From the NCBI GenBank assembly GCA_023053545.1, contig JAKZAN010000046.1, positions 62,001 to 126,000 of the forward strand: a DNA stretch of 64,000 nucleotides. Reading direction: 5' to 3'. A model generated the notes under the pieces. It was not told where the DNA came from and did not search any database. It worked only from the letters and a program-made list of their open reading frames with translations. The translations under genes were made by a program, and so were the position numbers. Source of the stretch: Lepidurus packardi. Its lineage: Eukaryota; Arthropoda; Branchiopoda; Notostraca; Triopsidae. This document shows positions 12,241-22,879 of the stretch, piece after piece (position 1 is the first letter of the stretch; every line of letters starts with the position of its first letter).

Positions 12241-13959
12241 ACGGACTGAATTAATTCCTTACGGACTTAATTAATTCCTTACGGACTTAATTAATTCCTT
12301 ACGGACTGAATTAATTCCTTACGGACTGAATTAGTTCTTTACGGACTGAATTAATTATTTAAGATTGATTGAATTCCTTTCTCACTGAATAATTCCTTAC
12401 GGACTGAATGAATTACTTACGGACTGAATGAATTCCTTACGGATTGAATTAATTCCATACGGACTGAATTAATTCCTTACTGACTGAATTAATTCCTTAC
12501 GGACTGAATTAATTCTTTACGGGCTGAATTAATTCCTTACTGACTTAATTAATTCCTTACGGACTGAATTAATTCCTTACGGACTCAATTAATTCCTTAC
12601 GGACTGAATTAAATCCTTACGGACTGAAATGATTCCTTACGGACTGAATTAATACCTTACGGACTGAATTAAATCCTTACGGACTGAAATAATTCCTTAC
12701 GGACTGAATTAATTCCTGACGGACTGAATTAATTCCTTACTGACTGAATTAATTCCTTACGGACTGAATTAATTCCTTACGGACTGAATTAATTCCTTAC
12801 GGACTTAATTAATTCCTTACGGACTGAATTAATTCATTACGGACTTAATTAAATCCTTACAGACTGAATTAATTCCTTATGGACTTATTTAATTCCGTAA
12901 GGAATGAATTAATTAATTACGGACTGAAATAATTCCTTACGGACTGAATTAATTCCTTTCGGACTGAATTAATTCCTTACGGACTGAATTAATTTCATAC
13001 GGACTGAATTAATTCATTACGGACTTAATTAATCGATTACGGACTGAATTAATTCCTTACGTACTGAACTTATTCCTTACGGACTGAATTAATTCCTTAC
13101 GGACTGAATTAATTTCATACGGACTGAATTAATTCATTACGGACTTAATTAATCGATTACGGACTGAATTAATTCCTTACGTACTGAACTTATTCCTTAC
13201 GGACTGAATTAATTCCTTATGGACTGAATTAATTCCTTACGGACTGAATTAATACCTTACGGACTGAATTAAATCCTTACGGACTGAATTAATTCCTTAC
13301 GGACTGAATTAATTCCTTACGTACTGAATTAATAAATTACGGACTGAATTATTTCCTTACGGACTGAATTAATTCCTTACGTACTGAATTAATAAATTAC
13401 GGACTGAATTATTTCCTTACGTACTGAAGTTATTCCTTACGTACTGAAGTTATTCCTTACGGACTGAATTAATTCATTACGGACTTAATTAAATCCTTAC
13501 AGACTAAATTAATTCCTTATGGACTTAATTAATTCCGTAAGGAATGAATTAATTAATTACGGACTGAAATAATTCCTTACGGACTGAATTAATTCCTTAC
13601 GGACTTAATTAATTCCTTACGGACTGAATTAATTCCTTACGGACTGAATTAGTTCCTTACGGACTGAATTAATTCTTTAAGATTGATTGAATTCCTTTCT
13701 CACTGAATAATTCCTTACGGACTGAATGAATTCCTTACGGACTGAATGAATTCCTTACGGACTGAATTAATTTCATACGGACTGAATTAATTCCTTACTG
13801 ACTGAATTAATTTCTTACGGACTGAATTAATTCCTTACGGAGTGAATTAATTCCTTACGGACTGAATTAATACCTTACGGAATGAATTAAATCCTTACGG
13901 ACTGAATTAATTCCTTACGGACTGAATTAATTCCTTACGGACTGAATTAATTCCTTACG

Positions 13960-16030
13960 GACTGAATTAATTCCTTACGGACTGAATTAATACCTTACGG
14001 ACTGAATTACATCCTCACGGACAGAATTAATTCATTACGGACTGAATTAATTCATTACGGACTGAATTAATTCCTTACGTACTGAACTTATTCCTTACGG
14101 ACTGAATTAATTCCTTACGGACTGAATTAATTCCTTACGGACTGAATTAATTCCTTACGGACTGAAATATTTCCTAACGGACTGAATTAATTCTTTAGGA
14201 TTGATTGAATTCCTTTCTTACTGAATTAATTCCTTACGGACTGAAATAATTCCTTACGGAGTGAATTAATTCCTTACGGACTGAATTAATTCCTGACGGA
14301 CTGAATTAATTCCTTACGGACTGAATTAATTCCGTACGGACTGAATTAATTCATTACGGAATGAATTAAATCCTTACGGACTGAATTAATTCCTTACGGA
14401 CTGAATTAATTCCTTACGGACTGAATTACATCCTCACGGACAGAATTAATTCCTTACGGACTGAATTAATTCCTTACGGACTGAATTAATTCCTTGCGGA
14501 CTGAATTAATTCCTTACGGACTGAATTAATACCTTACGGAATGAATTAAATCCTTACGGACTGAATTAATTCCTTACGGACTGAATTAATTCCTTACGGA
14601 CTGAATTAATTCCTTACGGACTGAATGAATTCCTTACGGACTGAATGAATTCCTTACGGACTGAATTAATTTCATACGGACTGAATTAATTCATTACGGA
14701 CTTAATTAATCCATTACGGACTGAATTAATTCATTACGGACTGAATTAATTCCTTACGTACTGAACTTATTCCTTACGGACTGAATTAATTCCTTACGGA
14801 CTGAATTAATTCCTTACGGACTGAATTAATTCCTTACGGACTGAAATATTTCCTAACGGACTGAATTAATTCTTTAGGATTTATTGAATTCCTTTCTTAC
14901 TGAGTTAATTCCTTACGGACTGTAATAATTCCTTACGGAGTGAATTAATTCCTTACGGACTGAATTAATTCCTGACGGACTGAATTAATTCCTTACGGAC
15001 TGAATTAATTCCTTACGGACTGAATTAATTCATTACGGAATGAATTAAATCCTTACGGACTGAATTAATTCCTTACGGACTGAATTAATTCCTTACGGAC
15101 TGAATTAATTCCTTACGGACTGAATTACATTGTCACGGACAGAATTAATTCCTTACGGACTGAATTAATTCCTTACGGACTGAATTAATTCCTTACGGAC
15201 TGAATTAATTCCTTACGGACTGAATTAATTCCTTACGGACTGAATTAATACCTTACGGAATGAATTAAATCCTTACGGACTGAATTAATTCCTTACGGAC
15301 TGAATTAATTCCTTACGGACTGAATTAATTCCTTACGGACTGAATTAATTCCTTACGGACTGAATTAATTCCTTACGGACTGAATTAATACCTTACGGAC
15401 TGAATTACATCCTCACGGACAGAATTAATTCATTACGGACTTAATTAATCCATTACGGACTGAATTAATTCATTACGGACTGAATTAATTCCTTACGTAC
15501 TGAACTTATTCCTTACGGACTGAATTAATTCCTTACGGACTGAATTAATTCCTTACGGACTGAATTAATTCCTTACGGACTGAAATATTTCCTAACGGAC
15601 TGAATTAATTCTTTAGGATTGATTGAATTCCTTTCTTACTGAATTAATTCCTTACGGACTGAAATAATTCCTTACGGAGTGAATTAATTCCTTACGGACT
15701 GAATTAATTCCTGACGGACTGAATTAATTCCTTACGGACTGAATTAATTCCGTACGGACTGAATTAATTCATTACGGAATGAATTAAATCCTTACGGACT
15801 GAATTAATTCCTTACGGACTGAATTAATTCCTTACGGACTGAATTAATTCCTTACGGACTGAATTAAATCCTTACGGACTGAATTAATTCCTTACGTACT
15901 GAATTAATTCCTTACGGACTGAATTAATTCCTTACGGACTGAATTAATTCCTTACGGACTGAATGAATTCCTTACGGACTGAATTAATTTCATACGGACT
16001 GAATTAATTTCTTACGGACTGACTTAATTC
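13960..16030 (-). repeat. higher-order unit of about 0.7 kb, three divergent copies
   Basis: The series CTGAAATATTTCCTAACGG, TTCTTTAGGATT, CCTTTCTTACTGA, CTGAAATAATTCC, GGAGTGAATT, TTCCTGACGG recurs from about 14,161, 14,841 and 15,581, spaced about 680 and 740 bp. Single-base differences (GATTGATTG against GATTTATTG, ATCCTCACGG against ATTGTCACGG) separate the copies, so these are older or less homogenised than the duplications elsewhere. Confidence 0.75.
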
Positions 16031-19000
16031 CTTACGGACTGAATTAATTCCTTTCGGACTGAATTAATTCCTTACGGAATAAATTAGTACCTTACGGACT
16101 GAATTACATCCTCACGGACAGAATTAATTCCTTACGGACTGAATTAATTCCTTATGGACTTAATTAATTCCGTAAGGAATGAATTAATTAATTACGGATT
16201 GAATTAATTCCTTACGGACTGAATTAATTCCTTAATTAATTCCTTACGGACTGAGTTAATTTCATACGGACTGAATTAATTCATTACGGACTTAATTAAT
16301 CGATTACGGACTGAATTAATTCCTTACGTACTGAACTTATTCCTTACGGACTGAATTATATCCTTACGGACTGAATTAATTCCTTACGGACTGAATTAAT
16401 TCCTTACGGACTGAATTAATACCTTACGGACGGAATTAAATCCTTACGGACTGAATTAAATCCTTACGGACTGAATTAATTCCTTACGGACTGAATTAAT
16501 TCCTTACTGACTGAATTAATTCCTTACGGACTTAATTAAATCCTTACAGACTGAATTAATTCCTTATGGACTTATTTAATTCCGTAAGGAATGAATTAAT
16601 TAATTACGGACTGAAATAATTCCTTACGGACTGAATTAATTCCTTACGGACTGAATTAATTCCTTACGGAATGAATTAATTTCATACGGACTGAATTATT
16701 TCATTACGGACTTAATTAATCGATTACGGACTGAATTAATTCCTTACGTACTGAACTTATTCCTTACGGACTGAATTAATTCCTTACGGACTGAATTAAT
16801 TCCTTACGGACTGAATTAATGCCTTACGGACTGAATTAAATCCTTACGGACTGAATTAATTCCTTACGTACTGAATTAATTAATTACGGACTGAATTATT
16901 TCCTTACGTACTGAAGTTATTCCTAACGGACTGAATTAATTCCTTACGGACTGAATTAATTCCTTACGGACTGAATTAATTCCTTACGGACTGAATTAAT
17001 TCCTTACGGACTGAATTAAATCCTTACGGACTGAATTAATTCATTACGGACTTAATTAAATCCTTACAGACTGAATTAATTCCTTATGGACTTAATTAAT
17101 TCTGTAAGGAATGAATTAATTAATTACGGACTGAAATAATTCCTTACGGACTGAATTAATTCCTTACGGACAGAATTAATTCCTTAATTAATTCCTTACG
17201 GACTGAATTAATTCTTTACGGACTGAATTAATTCCTTACGGACTGAATTACATCCTCACGGACAGAATTAATTCCTTACGGACTGAATGAATTCCTTACG
17301 GACTGAATTAATTTCATACGGACTGAATTAATTCCTTACGGACTGAATTACATCCTCACGGACAGAATTAATTCCTTACGGACTGAATGAATTCCTTACG
17401 GACTGAATTAATTTCATACGGACTGAATTAATTTCTTACGGACTGAATTAATTCCTTACGGACTGAATTAATTCCTTACGGACTGAATTAATTCCTTACG
17501 GACTGAATTAATTCCTTACGGACTGAATTAATTCATTACGGACTTAATCAAATCCTTACAGACTGAATTAATTCCTTATGGACTTAACTAATTCCGTAAG
17601 GAATGAATTAATTCCTTATGGACTTAACTAATTCCGTAAGGAATGAATTAATTAATTACGGATTGAATTAATTCCTTACGGACTGAATTAGTTCCTTAAT
17701 TAATTCCTTACGGACTGAGTTAATTTCATACGGACTGAATTAATTGATTACGGACTTAATTAATCGATTACGGACTGAATTAATTCCTTACGTACTGAAC
17801 TTATTCCTTACGGACTGAATTATATCCTTACGGACTGAATTAATTCCTTACGGACTGAATTAATTCCTTACGGACTGAATTAATACCTTACGGACTGAAT
17901 TAAATCCTTACAGACTGAATTAATTCCTTATGGACTTATTTAATTCCGTAAGGAATAAATTAATTAATTACGGACTGAAATAATTCCTTACGGACTGAAT
18001 TAATTCCTTACGGACTGAATTAATTCCTTACGGACTGAATTAATTTCATACGGACTGAATTAATTCATTACGGACTTAATTAATCGATTACGGACTGAAT
18101 TAATTCCTTACGTACTGAACTTATTCCTTACGGACTGAATTAATTCCTTACGGACTGAATTAATTCCTTACGGACTGAATTAATGCCTTACGGACTGAAT
18201 TAAATCCTTACGGACTGAATTAATTCCTTACGTACTGAATTAATTAATTACGGACTGAATTATTTCCTTACGTACTGAAGTTATTCCTAACGGACTGAAT
18301 TAATTCATTACGGACTGAATTAATTCCTTACGGACTGAATTAATTCCTTACGGACTGAATTAAATCCTTACGGACTGAATTAATTCATTACGGACTTAAT
18401 TAAATCCTTACAGACTGAATTAATTCCTTATGGACTTAATTAATTCCGTAAGGAATGAATTAATTAATTACGGACTGAAATAATTCCTTACGGACTGAAT
18501 TAATTCCTTACGGACAGAACTAATTCCATAATTAATTCCTTACGGACTGAATTAATTCCTTACGGACTGAATTAATTCCTTACGGACTGAATTACATCCT
18601 CACGGACAGAATTAATTCCTTACGGACTGAATGAATTCCTTACGGACTGAATTAATTTCATACGGACTGAATTAATTTCTTACGGACTGAATTAATTCCT
18701 TACGGACTGAATTAATTCCTTACGGACTGAATTAATTCCTTACGGAATAAATTAGTACCTTACATACTGAATTACATCCTCACGGACAGAATTAATTCCT
18801 TACGGACTGAATTAATTCCTTACGGACTGAATTAATTCCTTACGGACTGAATTAATTCCTTACGGACTGAATTAATACCTTACGGAATGAATTAAATCCT
18901 TACGGACTGAATTAATTCCTTACGGACTGAATTAATTCCTTACGGACTGAATTAATTCCTTACGGACTGAATTAATTCCTTACGGACTGAATGAATTCCT

Positions 19001-21898
19001 TACGGACTGAATTAATTTCATACGGACTGAATTAATTCATTACGGACTTAGTTAATTCCTTACGGACTGAATTAATTCCTTACGGACTGAATTAATTCCT
19101 TACGGACTGAATTAATTCATTACGGACTGAATTAATTCATTACGGACTTAATCAAATCCTTACAGACTGAATTAATTCCTTATGGACTTAACTAATTCCG
19201 TAAGGAATGAATTAATTCCTTATGGACTTAACTAATTACGTAAGGAATGAATTAATTAATTACGGATTGAATTAATTCCTTACGGACTGAATTAATTCCT
19301 TAATTAATTTATTACGGACTGAGTTAATTTCATACGGACTGAATTAATTCATTACGGACTTAATTAATCGATTACGGACTGAATTAATTCCTTACGTACT
19401 GAACTTATTCCTTACGGACTGAATTATATCCTTACGGACTGAATTAATTCCTTACGGACTGAATTAATTCCTTACGGACTGAATTAATACCTTACGGACT
19501 GAATTAAATCCTTACGGACTGAATTAAATCCTTACGGACTGAATTAATTCCTTACGGACTGAATTAATTCCTTACTGACTGAATTAATTCCTTACGGACT
19601 TAATTAAATCCTTACAGACTGAATTAATTCCTTATGGACTTATTTAATTCCGTAAGGAATAAATTAATTAATTACGGACTGAAATAATTCCTTACGGACT
19701 GAATTAATTCCTTACGGACTGAATTAATTCCTTACGGACTGAATTAATTTCATACGGACTGAATTAATTCATTACGGACTTAATTAATCGATTACGGACT
19801 GAATTAATTCCTTACGGACTGAATTAATTGATTACGGACTTAATCAAATCCTTACAGACTGAATTAATTCCTTATGGACTTAACTAATTCCGTAAGGAAT
19901 GAATTAATTCCTTATGGACTTAACTAATTCCGTAAGGAATGAATTAATTAATTACGGATTGAATTAATTCCTTATGGACTTAACTAATTCCGTAAGGAAT
20001 GAATTAATTCCTTATGGACTTAACTAATTCCGTAAGGAATGAATTAATTAATTACGGATTGAATTAATTCCTTACGGACTGAATTAATTCCTTAATTAAT
20101 TCCTTACGGACTGAGTTAATTTCATACGGACTGAATTAATTCATTACGGACTTAATTAATCGATTACGGACTGAATTAATTCCTTACGTACTGAACTTAT
20201 TCCTTACGGACTGAATTATATCCTTACGGACTGAATTAATTCCTTACGGACTGAATTAATTCCTTACGGACTGAATTAATTCCTTACTGACTGAATTAAT
20301 TCCTTACGGACTTAATTAAATCCTTACAGACTGAATTAATTCCTTATGGACTTATTTAATTCCGTAAGGAATAAATTAATTAATAACGGACTGAAATAAT
20401 TCCTTACGGACTGAATTAATTCCTTACGGACTGAATTAATTCCTTACGGACTGAATTAATTTCATACGGACTGAATTAATTCATTACGGACTTAATTAAT
20501 CGATTACGGACTGAATTAATTCCTTACGTACTGAACTTATTCCTTACGGACTGAATTAATTCCTTACGGACTGAATTAATTCCTTACGGACTGAATTAAT
20601 GCCTTACGGACTGAATTAAATCCTTACGGACTGAATTAATTCCTTACGTACTGAATTAATTAATTACGGACTGAATTATTTCCTTACGTACTGAAGTTAT
20701 TCCTAACGGACTGAATTAATTCATTACGGACTGAATTAATTCCTTACGGACTGAATTAATTCCTTACGGACTGAATTAAATCCTTACGGACTGAATTAAT
20801 TCATTACGGACTTAATTAAATCCTTACAGACTGAATTAATTCCTTATGGACTTAATTAATTCCGTAAGGAATGAATTAATTAATTACGGACTGAAATAAT
20901 TCCTTACGGACTGAATTAATTCCTTACGGACAGAATTAATTCCTTAATTAATTCCTTACGGACTGAATTAATTCCTTTATGGACTGAATTAATTCCTTAC
21001 GGACTGAATTACATCCTCACGGACAGAATTAATTCCTTACGGACTGAATGAATTCCTTACGGACTGAATTAATTTCATACGGACTGAATTAATTTCTTAC
21101 GGACTGAATTAATTCCTTACGGACTGAATTAATTTCTTACGGACTGAATTAATTCCTTACGGACTGAATTAATTCCTTACGGACTGAATTAATTCCTTAC
21201 GGAATAAATTAGTACCTTACGGACTGAATTACATCCTCACGGACAGAATTAATTCCTTACGGACTGAATTAATTCCTTACGGACTGAATTAATTCCTTAC
21301 GGACTGAATTAATTCCTTACGGACTGAATTAATACCTTACGGAATGAATTAAATCCTTACGGACTGAATTAATTCCTTACGGACTGAATTAATTCCCTAC
21401 GGACTGAATTAATTCCTTACGGAATAAATTAGTACCTTACGGACTGAATTACATCCTCACGGACAGAATTAATTCCTTACGGACTGAATTAATTCCTTAC
21501 GGACTGAATTAATTCCTTACGGACTGAATTAATTCCTTACGGACTGAATTAATACCTTACGGAATGAATTAAATCCTTACGGACTGAATTAATTCCTTAC
21601 GGACTGAATTAATTCCTTACGGACTGAATTAATTCCTTACGGACTGAATTAATTCCTTACGGACTGAATGAATTCCTTACGGACTGAATTAATTTCATAC
21701 GGACTGAATTTATTCATTACGGACTTAATTAATTCCTTACGGACTGAATTAATTCCTTACGGACTGAATTAATTCCTTACGGACTGAATTAATTCATTAC
21801 GGACTTAATCAAATCCTTACAGACTGAATTAATTCCTTATGGACTTAACTAATTCCGTAAGGAATGAATTAATTCCTTATGGACTTAACTAATTCCGT

Positions 21899-21908
21899 AA
21901 GGAATGAA

Positions 21909-21910
<2 letters not shown>
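21899..21910. repeat. target-site duplication, left copy
   Basis: This is AAGGAATGAATT, identical to 22,036-22,047. It lies within the diverged satellite monomer CCGTAAGGAATGAATTAATT. Intact copies of the site near 23,151 and 25,101 show the uninterrupted sequence, so the empty site can be read directly from neighbouring repeats. Confidence 0.93.

Positions 21911-21935
<25 letters not shown>
21911..21935 (-). repeat. poly(T) tract: poly(A) tail of the minus-strand retrocopy
   Basis: There are 25 uninterrupted T on the + strand, 27 if the two T ending the adjoining target repeat are counted. An uninterrupted tail of this length suggests a fairly recent insertion, because such tails normally shrink and acquire interruptions. 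It also fixes the insertion's orientation as minus. Confidence 0.95.
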
Positions 21936-21941
<6 letters not shown>

Positions 21942-21951
21942 AAGCCGGCGT

Positions 21952-21965
21952 AGGCTTGAAAGCCT
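21952..21965 (-). other. perfect 14-nt inverted repeat (short hairpin) in the insertion
   Basis: The minus strand reads AGGCTTTCAAGCCT, able to form a stem of five pairs (AGGCT/AGCCT) with loop TTCA. A second, smaller dyad, CTTGCAAG, lies at 21,993-22,000 and can extend to TATCT/GGATA with loop TGCAA. Together they suggest the retroposed template was a structured small RNA. Confidence 0.6.
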
Positions 21966-21968
21966 GTT

Positions 21969-21978
21969 GCCAAACTAT
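21969..21978 (-). other. weak Sm-site-like motif within the insertion
   Basis: On the minus strand this reads ATAGTTTGGC, which resembles the U2 Sm site (ATTTTTGG) in position and composition but has a G among the T residues. It lies between the CTTGCAAG hairpin and the AGGCTTTCAAGCCT hairpin, as an Sm site would between U2 stem-loops. If real, it would support a shortened U2-type RNA as the source rather than a chance head match. The match is loose. Confidence 0.25.
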
Positions 21979-21998
21979 GTATTTGTCGTATCCTTGCA

Positions 21999-22026
21999 AG
22001 ATATTATACTATAAAAACAGATACTA
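21999..22026 (-). ncRNA. U2 snRNA-like segment (branch-point recognition and stem IIa), pseudogene fragment
   Basis: On the minus strand this reads TAGTATCTGTTTTTAT then AGTATAATATCT. In U2 the TAGTA lies in the branch-point-recognition sequence and the following CTGTTCTTATCAG forms stem-loop IIa. Here CTGT and ATAG can still pair around a TTTT loop (C-G, U-A, G-U, U-A), so the stem is kept despite base changes. The stem I region expected upstream in U2 is absent, and the 9-10 bases upstream are not recognisable as U2. As a retrocopy inside satellite DNA with no visible promoter it is unlikely to be expressed. The similarity is judged from remembered U2 sequences, not from an alignment run. 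Confidence 0.55.
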
Positions 22027-22035
22027 ATAACAGGG

Positions 22036-22047
22036 AAGGAATGAATT
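22036..22047. repeat. target-site duplication, right copy
   Basis: This is AAGGAATGAATT, a perfect match to 21,899-21,910, after which the satellite continues AATTAATTACGGATTG exactly as in intact neighbouring copies. The bases before it differ (GG here, GT on the left), so the repeat is 12 bp long. Confidence 0.93.
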
Positions 22048-22879
22048 AATTAATTACGGATTGAATTAATTCCTTACGGACTGAATTAATTCCTTAATTA
22101 ATTCCTTACGGACTGAGTTAATTTCATACGGACTGAATTAATTCATTACGGACTTAATTAATCGATTACGGACTGAATTAATTCCTTACGTACTGAACTT
22201 ATTCCTTACGGACTGAATTATATCTTTACGGACTGAATTAATTCCTTACGGACTGAATTAATTCCTTACGGACTGAATTAATACCTTACGGACTGAATTA
22301 AATCCTTACGGACTGAATTAAATCCTTACGGACTGAATTAATTCCTTACGGACTGAATTAATTCCTTACTGACTGAATTAATTCCTTACGGACTTAATTA
22401 AATCCTTACAGACTGAATTAATTCCTTATGGACTTATTTAATTCCGTAAGGAATAAATTAATTAATTACGGACTGAAATAATTCCTTACGGACTGAATTA
22501 ATTCCTTACGGACTGAATTAATTCCTTACGGACTGAATTAATTTCATACGGACTGAATTAATTTCTTACGGACTGAATTAATTCCTTACGGACTGAATTA
22601 ATTCCTTACGGACTGAATTAATTCCTTACGGAATAAATTAGTACCTTACGGACTGAATTACATCCTCACGGACAGAATTAATTCCTTACGGACTGAATTA
22701 ATTCCTTACGGACTGAATTAATTCCTTACGGACTGAATTAATTCCTTACGGACTGAATTAATTCCTTACGGACTGAATTAATTCCTTACGGACTGAATTA
22801 ATACCTTACGGAATGAATTAAATCCTTACGGACTGAATTAATTCCTTACGGACTGAATTAATTCCTTACGGACTGAATG

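Larger units (their letters stand above)
10348..21910 (-). repeat. 20-bp satellite array, inverted block, part 1
   Basis: This is the same satellite read as its reverse complement (ACTGAATTAATTCCTTACGG on +), running from the orientation flip to the retroposed insertion. I saw no return to the forward orientation. It carries the same diagnostic variants as the left block, reverse-complemented. The diverged CCGTAAGGAATGAATTAATT monomer occurs for example near 10,651, 11,225, 12,890, 16,171 and 18,447. The ATCGAT variant, the 12-bp short monomer and the GGATTGATTGAATTCC block also occur. Variants ATTACATCCTCACGGACAG and CTGAAATATTTCCTAACGG are frequent here. The last 12 bp (21,899-21,910) double as the left target-site duplication of the insertion. 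No gene, promoter or RNA gene is visible. Confidence 0.98.
21911..22035 (-). mobile_element. retroposed U2-snRNA-like sequence with poly(A) tail
   Basis: This is the only non-satellite DNA in the window. Read on the minus strand it has a 100-bp body (22,035 to 21,936) beginning CCCTGTTAT and ending CTTTAAATT, then a tail of 25 A (27 counting two ambiguous bases). A perfect 12-bp direct repeat of the target, AAGGAATGAATT, flanks it, and the junction TT/AATT resembles sites cut by LINE-type endonucleases. These are the marks of target-primed retrotransposition of a poly(A)-tailed RNA. Minus-strand bases over 22,011-22,026 (TAGTATCTGTTTTTAT) and 21,999-22,010 (AGTATAATATCT) closely match the conserved 5' region of U2 snRNA (TAGTATCTGTTCTTAT, then CAGTTTAATATCT in human, from memory). 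The rest of the body does not obviously match U2. It could be a 5'-truncated divergent U2 retrocopy or a SINE with a U2-like head. There is no open reading frame of note. Confidence 0.85.
16201..22150 (-). repeat. higher-order units starting with a 12-bp short monomer and GACTGAGTTAATTTCATACGG
   Basis: The string CCTTAATTAATTCC (short monomer) followed by GACTGAGTTAATTTCATACGG, then ATTCATTACGG and ATCGATTACGG, begins units near 16,230, 17,695, 19,305, 20,095, 22,095, 23,213 and 25,163. Several units end in a doubled marker, CTTAACTAATTCCGTAAGG twice about 40 bp apart (17,590, 19,190, 19,880, 21,860). Near 19,980-20,040 the doubled marker is itself repeated. Spacing varies from about 0.8 to 1.9 kb, so the unit has gained and lost segments repeatedly. 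The insertion at 21.9 kb falls in the second half of one doubled marker. Confidence 0.8.

Noticed and set aside
21952-21967. Pol III B-box/tRNA T-arm in the insertion (TTTCAAGCC on minus)
   Set aside because: It resembles GWTCRANNC except at the first base, but the surrounding hairpin has a 4-base loop rather than a 7-base T-loop, and no convincing A-box is present.
21911-22035. Poly(T) as a Pol III terminator of a + strand RNA gene
   Set aside because: The perfect target duplication at both ends makes a retroposed poly(A) tail the better explanation.
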